Shown here one piece after another: positions 39,001 through 50,587 of a DNA stretch of 64,000 nt. The stretch covers positions 682,001 to 746,000 of the forward strand of contig NOWV01000017.1 in the NCBI GenBank assembly GCA_003344405.1, written 5' to 3'. Position 1 is the stretch's first letter; the number at the start of each line of letters is the position of its first letter. This stretch comes from Trichoplax sp. H2. Its lineage: Eukaryota > Placozoa > Uniplacotomia > Trichoplacea. The notes beneath the pieces are model-generated. The model saw only the letters and a list, made by a program, of their open reading frames with translations, was not told where the DNA came from and ran no database searches. Position numbers and translations under genes: made by a program.

Positions 39001-42000
39001 AGACTTTAAGCCATCTTCTTAATTTTATTTTGTAACAAATCATAACCTGTACTTCAGTGGCGTTGGCATAACCTCCCATTGTAATTGGGACAGAAAATTG
39101 CTCCATAAATACTGGTAATGTGCCAAGTTTACCAGGAAAAACGAAATCGAATAATGACCATAGATCACGTAGATTATTTTGCATAGGGGTACCGGTAAGA
39201 ATGACTCGATGTGGTGTTCTAACCTATTTCAACATTTAAAATGTTTGTATAAAAGAGTTATTAACTCGAAGAATTGTAAAAGAATTGGATACTGCCTTTA
39301 TCGCATCTAGAAAATTGAAATCAATTTTAAGTTTAACAAGCCTGTTTTATTGCTATTGTGATTTCTGCATCAGGATTACGAATTTTATGTCCTTCATCGA
39401 GAAATACATATTCCCAAGGCTTTTGAGCAAGGAGGGTCTGGTATATGCGAACATGACTGTAGGTTGTAATTAAGATGCCTCTCGAATAGACTATGTCTTT
39501 GACTAACGACTCCTAATGTAGTGAAAAATAAGACATCAAATTAAATATTGTACAGTGTACTACAGAATTATATCGCTATAGTTACCGTAAGTAAGTTACA
39601 GTAACTTACTAATGAGCCAGCATAAGAGCCAGTCTCATGAAATATAGCTATTCTAAATGGCGGCCACCATTTATGAAATTCTGCAACCCATTGTTCAAGA
39701 ACTGTCGCCGGACATACAATTAGTACTGGCCCTAATCCAGTATACCTTAATAACAGAAATAAAATCGATAAAATAATCTATCAACTCTGTCGTCTTACAG
39801 TACGTAACAAATTGACTGCTAGACTCTAGTTGGCTTACTTTCCATGGCGTTGGGGTAATTTACTATATTTTAGAGCAGCCAAAAAAGCAATAACCTGTAT
39901 GGTTTTGCCTAAACCCATTTCATCCCCAATTATTCCACCAGCGTCTTGTCTATGTAGTTCCCACATCCAACGGACACCGTCTTGCTGATATCTTTTAGAT
40001 TAATTCAGATTTTTATTTTAGTTACAGGTACTAAAATTGTATCCTTCATTAAAAACATGAACACATAAGTAATTTTAATGGCTAATATACTTGAACAATT
40101 TTTTCCAGATGCCACCAGGTACGGACAGACCACCATCTAAAACCATATCGTAAGCATTGTCGAAACAATTTATGAATGAACTATAATCACTCTTGCTAGT
40201 AATTTGACCGACATCATTGCCTTCCACAGCATCTAGAAGTTGGTTATAAGCCTGAAAGCGTTCTTTATATAACCTATTATTATTATTTAGGGGTACCGGT
40301 AATGTAAGTTTTAGATGATATAAGTACTCGTATATAAATAAAGTTCACATGTCAGCTATTCATTCATTAAATTACAGTTAGTTCGTATTCTCAAACATAC
40401 CTTATTCGAGTTCGATAGACATCCTTGTAGGCATCATCGATACATTTATCTTGTGTAGATATAATTCGCTTTCTGCTTAGCTGATGTAGTGATATAGGTT
40501 CATCTTGGTATTGTTTGTCTTTCGTATCCATTTTATTCTTTTTATCATTTTTAATGGGCGTACAAGTGCCGGAACGTTTTTCCTTACGGCGGCGCTTTTT
40601 GCTTTCATCGCTATCATAGAAGCTATCCAAGCATATAAAAAAATGTAAGCGTTAGCTACCGCTTGCTATTAGTAAAGTGTTACTACCTAGATATAAAATT
40701 AAACGTAATTTTTATATACCTGTCTGCTAACTCTTTACTATTAGGTACATATTCATCGCTATCGGCTCCTTGATCCTCAAAATCCGAACCGCTAGTATCC
40801 CTTAAACTACGAGAACGATCTATCTTTGTAATCTTATTCTTTTTACGCTTATTTGATAAGGCACTTGGTAGTTCCTTATCGATCTCATTTTTATCGGGTA
40901 CATTATTAGAAGAGTCTGGTTCAATTATGACTTGACTTTGATCGGCAGTATTATTTGTAGAATTTATATCGATATCACCGTCGTCTAGCCAATTCTTATA
41001 AAAGGTATCATTGAGGGACATATCATCGCCAAGCTCACCCAATACCGTTTCGATCATTTCATCGGAAACAGATACATCATCACTTGTAAATTTCTCATCA
41101 GGTATAGTATAAGACAAGGTTTGTTCACGTTGTTTTTGTAATAACTCTAATTTGTTATTAACGTCATTGCTAGAATCTCCTACGAGAGGTATAGTATAAA
41201 AATTGATAAAGTTCGGATTATTTTTCTTTCGAAGTTAATTTAATAGACTATGATGAGTATTATATCAGGCTAAATTCTACAATATAGCATAAAATCTGAT
41301 CATCATCGAATGGAGCAGTAATGATAATTAACCAAAAAAGTGCAAGTAGCATAGCATGCAACAGCATCTATCAATTTCTATAACGATTTGCGAGTAATTC
41401 GTATCATACTATAGCAAATTAATTCTATAATTAATATAAACAATTGTTAAAACGGTTTCTTGGAAAGTTCTATTTGACATTATGTAAAGTAGAATCGTGG
41501 TGCTGTCAGCACATGCTAAATACAGTATGGACTGACCGCTACACTCGTCGTTTAAAGTATTGCTGCTTTCAGTGTTTTCTTTCTCCAGTACAGACAATTT
41601 TTCATTTAATTCATTCTCTTGATTTCTTAAATTTTCAAGCTAAAGTATGAATGCAGTAAAGGGCATATAAAATATTAAAGGAAAACTTACACACAGTATA
41701 ATACACTTACACTTATTTATAAACGTTTATATATGCATGTAATATCTACGTCCGAGAAGCATCATATGTTGTATTTCAATAGATGATTTTGATTCTCATC
41801 ATATATCGATACGATACTTTAATTAAACAACGTTTTATTATTATGTATTCAATCTTACCGTCGACATTACGTTGGATCTTACATGTTCATCTTTAACCGT
41901 CGCTAGTTGCTGATGGCGTTTCCTTATGATTAATCACAATTGGATTAGAATTTCTCGACTAACATTTGCAATATTATAGTGGTGACAATATGACTAGGTA

Positions 42001-42676
42001 GGTATTACAAGTAACAAACACTATAAGAAATCTTATTTCTCGAATCCCTGTATTGATACATTCTGTTTTAAGGATGATCTAAGTCAAATAAAAAAGTGTC
42101 CTCTCTTTCGTATTACCAATATAGTCAATTCCTAAAACTCCCGTTATAACATGATTAATACTATCCTGTCGAAATGTTCCTGTCTGAACTGTATTTGATC
42201 TATCACAAGGAAGAGACTGAATTTAAAGCTAGTTACCTTTAATTCTGTCCACTACTATCATGCGTGTAGATTGATATTCATTAAGTTTTCTAAGTATCTG
42301 TACATCCTCTATTAGATCGATAGAGCTATTATTACGAAGAATTATAATTACATTATTGCGGGTGTAGATGCTATAGGGGCATGTAATATACAATCTATTG
42401 CATGGGTTACCTCATCGTTTCTTGAAGAATTTGCAATTGAGATTGGACTTTCTCTTTCTCAGCTAGCACTTCTTCCGCTTTGATTGCTTGTGCAATTTGA
42501 TTAATAAGATTTTGCTCATAATCAGAATGGTTAAAAACGGTTAAGCCAAGGGCTTTTAGCTGTTGTTGGCCATCAGCATGTGGATTGTCGACTTGTATTG
42601 TTGTATCATTTTGGATGATTTCATCGATATCTGCCTGATGACTACAGCTTGGTTGCATGTCTTGTTGATACTCCAT
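36056..42676 (-). CDS. ERCC6: ERCC6/CSB SWI2/SNF2 ATPase, about 21 exons
   Basis: Transcription-coupled repair translocase that acts on stalled RNA polymerase II. Exons 5' to 3': 42411-42676, 42237-42325, about 41859-41922, 41537-41639, 40720-41179, 40401-40622, 40091-40273, 39839-39991, 39610-39745, 39342-39512, 39047-39223, 38852-38971, 38665-38760, 38363-38578, 38136-38246, 37845-38059, 37505-37740, 37041-37169, 36730-36928, 36575-36620, 36056-36442. Helicase motifs: [15 protein letters not shown] (I), [10 protein letters not shown] (II), [20 protein letters not shown] (III region), [11 protein letters not shown], and [17 protein letters not shown] with [11 protein letters not shown] (V/VI). 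[26 protein letters not shown] and the C-terminal ubiquitin-binding and winged-helix region ([18 protein letters not shown]) are kept. The start could be 42676 or an in-frame ATG at 42796. The junctions among the 2nd, 3rd and 4th exons do not phase cleanly. The intron after 39342 begins with GC. Confidence 0.95.
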
Positions 42677-42796
42677 GATGAATCTGTCTCTCTCTCCTAC
42701 TTGTCTATAATTAATTAATTGATGGTGAGAGTTTTCCAGTTCCAACAGACAGATCCGATGGTCTGCAGGTTGCAATGACAACCGCGATGATGTCAA

Positions 42797-43224
42797 TGTT
42801 GCTCAATTCGTCTCCAATTTGAATATTGAAACTTTCAAAGAATGGATAAATAGACAATCCTCAATTACCAGCAATAACGATAGCTTACTTATGGAATAGA
42901 TGCAGCCTTAATGATGAATGAAATCGGTCTTAACTCTATTAATCATGGCCAGGAATGGAGTTTTCCGTCCAAGTTGAAGTTTCCAAGACAGGAATAGACA
43001 TGATTTGAAGAAGGATTTTGCTCCTATACTCAACGGTCTCAGTCTATGGTATAATACACTCGTCGGTGTTCTATACAGTACACAGTATGGACATTCATTC
43101 TACTGACTAAGTTAAAGGGACACTTATGGGAATCTCTACAGTACACACACTGTAGCATTGCCATAGTACTGTGCACTGTACACTGTACAGTATAGTACAA
43201 GCGAGCACCGAATGATGTCATTTC
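42797..43224. other. ERCC6 upstream region with palindromes
   Basis: Left part of the spacer between divergent ERCC6 and the AP endonuclease. It contains the likely ERCC6 leader and promoter and, from about 43040, scattered GTAC palindromes (for example gcactgtacactgtacagta near 43171). No coding sequence is seen. Confidence 0.6.
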
Positions 43225-43835
43225 CAGACTGGCCATCCCAGATATCCAGCTATGGCCATGATGCAAAACATTGTTGCAATCAGCATATAGTACAGTTAAA
43301 TATTGGTAAATATTCTGTTGTTCTTTCGACACATGCAGCATCATGATCTGCCATGAGAACATACTGTAATGGCTAAATCAATGCAGTACACTATACTGTA
43401 GAGTTCTTCGTAGTGTACTCTAATCAGACTGGCTATCACAGATATCCAGCTATGGCCATGATGCAAAACATTGTTGCAATCAACAAGCATACAGTACAGT
43501 TAAATATTGGTAAATATTCTGTTGCTCTTTCGACACATGCAGCATCATGATCTGCCATGAGAACATACTGTAATGGCTAAATCCATGCAGTACACTATAC
43601 TGTAGAGTTCGTCGTAGTGTACTCTAATCAGACTGGCCATCCCAGATATCCAGCTATGGCCATGATGCAAAACATTGCAATCAGCATACAGTACTGTACA
43701 GTTAAATATTGGTAAATATTCTGTTGCTCTTTCGACACATGCAGCATCATGATCTGCCATGAGAATATACTGTAATGGCTAAATCCATGCAGTACACTAT
43801 ACTGTACTGTAGAGTTCGTCGTAGAGTACTCTAAT
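43225..43835. repeat. Tandem repeat, three copies of about 200-207 bp
   Basis: Three head-to-tail copies start at 43225, 43425 and 43629, each with cagactggc. Each unit reads through gatatccagctatggccatg, then taaatattggtaaatattctg, then a stretch with atgcagcatcatgatctgcc, and ends with a GTAC-rich tail and tactctaat. Copies differ by single substitutions and by small insertions of gtact units. Units of similar length carry short minus-strand frames that repeat the same peptide; these are artefacts of the repeat. The array ends about 80 bp before the AP endonuclease ATG. Confidence 0.95.
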
Positions 43836-43915
43836 CTACAGTACAATACAATACACGAGTAGTATATCACTGATGATGTCTGCACGCAGCTAAAACCTAC
43901 ATCGTTGTAACAAAC

Positions 43916-45326
43916 ATGAGGAGGAGCTCGCGATTACTTGTAAGACAAATTGCCAGCCAAACTACCCATCAAAACAATATACCAGCTGCAATCACTTCTA
44001 AAAAAAGGAAAAACAACGAAGAAACAAGCCGTAGCAAAGCCAAACTAGCTAAGAAAGAGAGTAAAAAACAATCCTCTGTGAATCATCATCATCATCATGC
44101 CAGTGATGACCTCAAGACTAGTCCACAAACCAAGAAAACGAAAACATCCAACAAGAAAGAGAAAAAGGTAAAGGATAATAGCAGCCTACACGAGAACAAC
44201 CATCCATTACGTTACCAGAAATGGCTTGGAGGTCATATGTCTATCAGTGGCGGCTTATATAATGCTGCTATTGATGCACATCAAACAGGTGCTGGTGCTT
44301 TTGGACTCTTTCTGCGCAATCAACGTCAATGGGATAGTAAACCGTTACTGGATGAGGCTGCCAATCAATTTCAACAAGTTTGTAAGGAGATGAAGTTTAC
44401 ACCCTGGCAAATATTACCTCATGGATCTTATTTAATGAATTGTGGCTCACCCAATCCTGATACCTTACAAAAGAGTCGCAATGCTTTAATTGATGAATTA
44501 AAGCGTTGCGAAAAATTAGGTTTAATGTTATATAATTTTCATCCTGGATCATCCCGTGGCGAAATATCTCGTACGGAATGTATACAGCTTATTGCTGAAA
44601 GTATCAACATTGCTCACCGGGCTACTAACAAAGTCATTACCGTCATTGAGAATATGAGCAACCAGAAAAATGTCATTGGTGGCTCTTTTGAAGAATTAGC
44701 CGAAATTATTAATCGTGTTGACGATAAATCTCGAGTTGGTGTCTGTCTCGATACATGTCATACATTTGCTGCTGGTAAGCTTGCCAAATTTTTGAACTGT
44801 AAACTATATTTAATAATCTTGTCTATAGGAGCTTATGAGTAGGGTCATGGACATCGTGGTAACCAGATAGTGTATCGAAATTACTGTAGATGTGCTATAA
44901 ATTCTACTATTTATATGTTTAAGCTCAATTACCCTTTTCCTAAGTCGTAACTATTTAATTAAATTGTTATAAAATTGACCAATCTAGATATTAAAGAGCT
45001 ATAGATCGATTAAACATGGTATCATTCTCTTGGTAGGTTACGACATAGCAAGTAAAAAAGGCTATAAGAAAACTATGGATGAGTTTGATAGTGTAGTAGG
45101 CTTTCAATACTTGCGTGCTATGCATATTAATGATTCCAAAGGTGAATTAGGTTGCCACTTAGATCGACATGAAAATATTGGCAAGGGAAAGATTGGCCTC
45201 AAGGCTTTCAAGCTAATTATGAACGATTCAAGGTTAAACAATATACCTATGATATTAGAAACACCATCTAGATTTGAGATGAACTACAACGACGAAATCA
45301 AGTTATTGTACTCATTGTGCGATTAA
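43916..45326 (+). CDS. Endonuclease IV-type AP endonuclease (Nfo/Apn1 family), 2 exons
   Basis: Cleaves DNA 5' to abasic sites in base excision repair, using a trinuclear zinc centre in a TIM barrel. Exons are 43916-44774 and 45037-45326, joined at GCTG|gtaagc...ttggtag|GTTAC, giving 382 aa. All family metal ligands are visible in order: LPHGSYLMN (His), FHPGSSRGE (His), IENMSNQ (Glu), LDTCHTFAAG (Asp, His), MHINDSK (His), DRHENIG (Asp, His) and ILETPS (Glu). The core begins near residue 100. Before it is a basic, low-complexity extension with several Lys-rich blocks, a six-His run coded by a CAT repeat, and an N-terminus (MRRSSRLLVRQ) that could be mitochondrial. Dual nuclear and mitochondrial targeting is inference. 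Vertebrates lack this family, while nematodes (APN-1) and fungi (Apn1) keep it. Confidence 0.96.
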
Positions 45327-46083
45327 AAATATAAGTATACACATTTTACATGATATACTGTAGATGTGTTCATCTTATACTGTAGGTCATGATATCACAC
45401 TAATCACAGTTCAATTCACAATCCATATATACGCACCATATACGGCAAGTAATTATATAAGTTGATAGATTGATAAACGGTAAGTTATCTTTTGTTGCAC
45501 TATTGTGTAATTTCAATTCAGAACAAAGTTGTAATTTATATTTATATCACACAGCCAACTAATATTTTAAAGCATCGATTTTATTATGAAGTATACGACG
45601 TACAATTTATATACTTGTCTTTATACATATAATATTCGAGAATTAAAATTAAATTAATTACTTTCTTTACCAAATATATAATAATTATTATTACTTTATA
45701 GTATAAATATGTCTATTTTAAAAAATCTGATCATAAATCATTTCGTAATTCCTATTAATAAATGTCAATTCTCAAACTCCATAAAGATAAATTGTTACAT
45801 TAAGACGCTATGTTGCTTTTTTGCTATATTAAAAACTTGAGCTGTTTTTTGTTAAACTTATGTTTAATTCAAAGATAGCGCCCAATAAATGGTTTAAAAT
45901 AAATAGATGAAAAATTACGATCATAACTTAAAATGGTTGCTGAGTAATACATTTTTGCTATACAATACAATACAAATTCTCAGCGGTTTAGTAATAATAA
46001 TTACAATTGCGAAAGTCACTAAGGATTCTATCATTTCGAATTCACTCCTTCGCTTTCATAGAAGAAATCTTTAAAGGGAGTAT
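45327..46083. other. Spacer between convergent AP endonuclease and TEDC2
   Basis: Very AT-rich 0.76 kb holding the 3' ends of two convergent genes. No coding sequence is seen. The TEDC2 stop codon marks the right border. Confidence 0.6.
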
Positions 46084-49000
46084 TTAATCCTTATCGATAA
46101 CTAAAGTCGGTAATGTTTTACCACCATTGCATAATATAGAATATACCATGCGAAAGAGTTCATAAAAATCTCTAGCAGGTTAAAATTAAATGGAGTAAAT
46201 CATAATCTTATTTCTCTAGTCAATATTTCAATAAATCGATACAATCACCAAAATCACACTCTGAGTTTCAGTACTTACTTGCTATTCGGATCCATACATT
46301 TTATTAATGGGACCGTATTGGTTGCAATTTCCTGAAATGGAAATATATAATCATCAATATAAATTATGAGGTTATGTATTATTCAGATACCTGATGCAGT
46401 CCTATTATTACGCGTAATCGTCTTCTTTCGCAGTAGTACCTTTTCAATTTTTCCTTGCATATATGTAGCTTGTGCTTCATGATAAAGGTCTAATAACTTA
46501 CTTAATTCCTGATCGTTGATGAAGATGTAGTGAAACTTAATACAGTGTAAATCAATACCATTATATTACTGAAGTATATTACAGCAAAATAGTATAGTAA
46601 TAATTTACCGCCATGGTAGAATATGATATATATTTTCCTGAATTAGAAGTCTCATCGCCTTTGCTTGTTCTCAATTGATTTAAAAGATCTAATTAGTAGT
46701 ACATTAATTGATTAATTACACTCCAGTTTTTCTTATGATAGACCAAAGCAATACTTATAAACATGCTACGAAAGAGCTACGTGAGCAAGTTAATCCTAAA
46801 TCTTATAGTATAACTGTCAAAAACGCGATAAAAATATACCTGAGGTATCTTTAGTAAGCGGCAACCATTGATTTGGAATTACTTTATCCTTATGTTTATC
46901 ATTACTATCCAATAAATCTCGATATCAAGATCAACTTAAAAGTTAGTATAAATGACTACCGTACAGTTAAGTAGCAAAATCATAATTACTAAATCATTTA
47001 CTAATCCTTAAAGAATTCATCATCATAAAAAAATTACCATTGACGGTGTTATGTACAGCAAGTGCACTATTGCAGTTGTTGCATTTACAATGGGTATAAA
47101 GGAGTTTTTCATCTATAAAATTAGGAACGAGTACTATGCTATTACTTAAACCGCTTTTAGATAAATGAATAGCTCTTTACAGTATCATACCTTTAATTAT
47201 CTCCATACTTTCTGCATGTAGATCCCTAGCATCGGCACAAAATTGTTGAAAAGCTTGAGACAAGAACGGTGAGTGAATTTTCATTTCTTCATCTATTTTT
47301 AGTATAAAAGGCACACTACATACAGTTGTTTATGAAACAGCATTGATAATACTGTATAGATTCAACCTTCTTTAATATTTTCTACGAAATGATCTACATC
47401 TTCCATAAACAGTTTGTGTTTGGTAATACAAAACTTGGATAATTTTTGTAAATCGTCAAATCCAGCCACTGAACTTGGTGTGTCAAACTTGAAAATTAAA
47501 TGTTAAGGAGAAGAAATAAGAGATGAAGTAATTTCTAAACATACGAAGGTTTGCTAAAATAATATACAGGAGATAGTATCTGTAGATACAGTTGACTCCA
47601 AGCGTGAGATAAAGTTTTCTTTCGTTTCAATATCAGCCATTTCACAAGTCTTTTTAATCTCTTCTTGTAGCCTTATCAACAAAACAGAAGAACATTGCAT
47701 GGTATAAAACTGAATGTGTTTACAAATAGATATATGTTACTATTTAAAATGGTATAAGGACGAAAAATAATGCTAACTGCCTAAATTTATGGCATTGTCG
47801 CCTAAATTTGCTGGTGATGATTGTCTTGTCCAATCTATGTTAAGCAATTATTGGAGATACAATTTCAATTAAAAGCTAAATTATATGGCTGGACTGCAAT
47901 TTTTCATGTAAACATCCTATAATTATAAATTGTTTAACTATATATTACTGTAATATTTTAGCCTCGTTCACTTCGTATTCTAGAAGTTTACGATTCTGTT
48001 TTTTAGGCTTAACAGCAGCAGTTGATACCACTGGATTTTCTTTTTTTTCATTGATAACCAATACTTTATCCGTCGATGTACTACCGTTAGATACTTTAAT
48101 ACGTTGTGATGAAGCTACTCGAGCGCTAGTTTTCATTCGTTTTTTATCTTCTGAAGGCTGTACTTTTTTGCCAGTAGTTGCATGTTCTTTCTTAATAGCT
48201 GTGGACTTTGCTGTTGGTTTAGATTTTGCAATTGGCTTTGAAGCTATTATGTTACGAGACATAATTTAGTTTAGGCTCACTAACTTAATTTTATCTCGTA
48301 CGAAGTAGGGTATAATAGCTTACTGTAAATTTCGGATAAGCTCTTCTTTTTCTTATTGAATTTGCCTTTTACCTGCATAGACAAACCGATATTATTTTAC
48401 ATATTCGCTTTAATACTGTATTACGTAATAGCACAATAGTGCAGCATTCTATTTGTTATGTTCTACTTGTAATTCATTTTCAGCAATATTTGCATTTTCA
48501 ATCGCACGATTAAGTGTTTCAATAATTTCTAATTCTTCTTTTTTTCTTTCTATCGACTCTTCGCTTTCTATATGATATAGATATAGTTTAATCCATTCTT
48601 ACTAATACTGTATATAGATCATGAATGATCTCAGCATTGACCAGCTTTATACTTATTTGCAGTCAATAAAATATTACTACTATACATAGTAAATACAATG
48701 AAATATTTATCTGTTGCAGTGTATCTGTTGATATATCCACTAATTATATATAAATTATGAGATAAGGGCTGCAATAATACTAGGCCCCTATCTTATGCAA
48801 TACCTTCATCTTCTACTGGCTTATCCCGCAATGTAGGCCTTATAGAACGGGAGAGAATCGAGCATTAATATTGCTTCGAACTAAAACATTGATTTCAATA
48901 CTTAGCCGTTAACATACGCATAGTTACATAAATCAAAGGATCGATCACATTGCAATAGTTGACAAGACAGATCTAATGGACTTCGAAAGTACAGGATATA

Positions 49001-49522
49001 AACTTTTGTTACCTGATTGAAATTAATTTTTTGCAGCGCAAATAGGTTGAATTATTGAGTAATGATTGCGATTTGTCAATAGCAATGGATATCTGGTTGA
49101 TTTCTTCCTGGATCCTATATGTGAGTAAAGTTAAACGAGGTAAATCAGCAGTTGAATATTTACCCTCTTGGACAAGCATGCAATTTATGAGTATGACATA
49201 ATGGATTATTACAATATTTCTCTATTTCATTAACTACGTGAAATAATGCATATTTCTAAGTGGATAATATGAAGTGCGAGAGTGGTTTCAGGAGTAAAAT
49301 TCTGAAACGCATTTTTCCTTCTTGGATACTGAGCATTAGTTTTAACATCAACATGAGATAGTTTGATGACGAAGTACCCCAAGATATTATATTTGCAGTG
49401 TTGCATTTATAGCAAACATGGTGAATAAGTTGCGTATTTATGACAATAACACAAGTCGCTAACATTATAACTACTAGGTTAAGAACTCTGCAAGCACTGT
49501 CTTTATCGCTCAGTAGATTCAT
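46084..49522 (-). CDS. TEDC2: Tubulin epsilon/delta complex protein 2, 17 exons (5' end tentative)
   Basis: TEDC2 partners TEDC1 with delta- and epsilon-tubulin to stabilise centriole triplet microtubules. Exons 5' to 3': 49475-49522, 49164-49255, 49013-49114, 48804-48838, 48467-48567, 48324-48372, 47949-48243, 47778-47834, 47590-47671, 47367-47487, 47191-47292, 47038-47112, 46840-46917, 46609-46688, 46440-46508, 46279-46331, 46084-46171; 1527 nt, 508 aa. The C-terminus matches the remembered human protein best: YSTMAELSKLL, TVPLIKCM, then LFRMVYSILCNGGKTLPTL. The KEELEIIETLNRAIENA helix also fits. The centre is Lys/Ser/Thr-rich (exon 47949-48243), and THCKCNNCNSAL in exon 47038-47112 could bind metal. 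Phases agree throughout. An ATG at 48262 heads an attractive frame, but a phase-matched acceptor at 48244 joins that exon to upstream coding exons instead. The first two exons rest only on phase and openness. Confidence 0.78.
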
Positions 49523-50587
49523 TTTTAGATAGAATCAGCCTAAAAATAGCTAATTTATCCATATTGGAAAGAATCCAGGTTTTACGACTTACAGAGATTT
49601 TGCAACATTGTCAATACTGTTATAGTCTATTAAGATCATTTACGGTACGATAAATTGATTGATTGATAGAGTAACTTACACGTTGAAGGATCTTTTGCAA
49701 TCAACTGCAAGTAATCGAGCCATCGAAAGTGGTTAAAATATTGCAAATGTTCTAAATTATTTTAGAGCAATTTATTAGAGCAAGTTGCCTCCATGGTTGC
49801 CTTGGTTTCTTTGATCAGTTCGTAGAGTGCCTACAGTATACTGGATAGTCAACTGCAGTCACAATACTATCTAGGCGCACAGACACCACCACAGAGCCCA
49901 TAGAGAAAAAGCTTTTTCTATTATGGCCAAAATATCGAGTTTATTGCTAGTAAAATTAATGTCATCTGATTACATACAAAGAAACCCACTTACACTACAA
50001 ATTGAATTGCCCTATATGACATTAGTTTTTAGCGGTATAAGCCTCGTACGGAAGGACAGACCCCAGCTCCAATAGTTGATGATACTATACCGCACTTCAG
50101 ACAGAATTGGTAGTCAATATACCAGGTATAATGTAGCTCTTGGAACACTTGACTATAAATTTCAACTACTATCCCGAACAGTATAGTAGCTACAATACTG
50201 TCAGCACCAAGACAACGTCACGTCACACCAGCGTGCTCGTGCACTCAAGGCCCACCGGAAACGAAATCCACCATTGCATCCACGTTCCATCGGAAAATTG
50301 CTTGGAACCTGGAATTATCGTTGATAATATTGGTAACTTCCTCCATTTCTTACCTTACTGAATGCTACTGAGCTTCTGTTCTTGATCTACAGTACTATTG
50401 ATATTATACCACGGTACAACTACGAGATAGGGTATTGATTGTTGGAGGATATCTGACGACCTCGCTGCTCTTGCACAGGAAAGACCCAATTTTCTTGAAA
50501 TAGAGTTATATCTCATCACTAGACTACTTGTCGAAGTATTCTTATTAACTGTGGATATTGCATGTGCAACAGCAAATAGCGACAGTC
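49523..50587. other. Spacer between divergent TEDC2 and NOL11
   Basis: About 1.06 kb that should contain both promoters. It has a less AT-rich patch at 49780-50300. The string ggacagaccc at about 50054 recurs at 61138 and may mark a dispersed repeat. The open frame at 50140-50361 shows no known domain. Confidence 0.55.

Noticed and set aside
43039-43885. Several minus-strand frames of 71-107 aa sharing a YADCN-x-LHHGHSWISGMAS peptide
   Set aside because: The shared peptide is the translation of the 205-bp tandem repeat, in different frames and with different ends in each copy.
47945-48262. Separate gene starting MSRNIIASKP
   Set aside because: A stop lies just upstream in this frame, but phase-matched splice sites at 48323 and 48244 and the upstream coding exons make it an internal exon of the TEDC2 model.
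46084-48262. HAUS8 identity for the Lys/Ser-rich coiled-coil gene
   Set aside because: The basic region and a SPF segment looked like HAUS8, but the C-terminal half matches TEDC2 far better (LPLV/VPLI and SLLCEGG/SILCNGG type segments).
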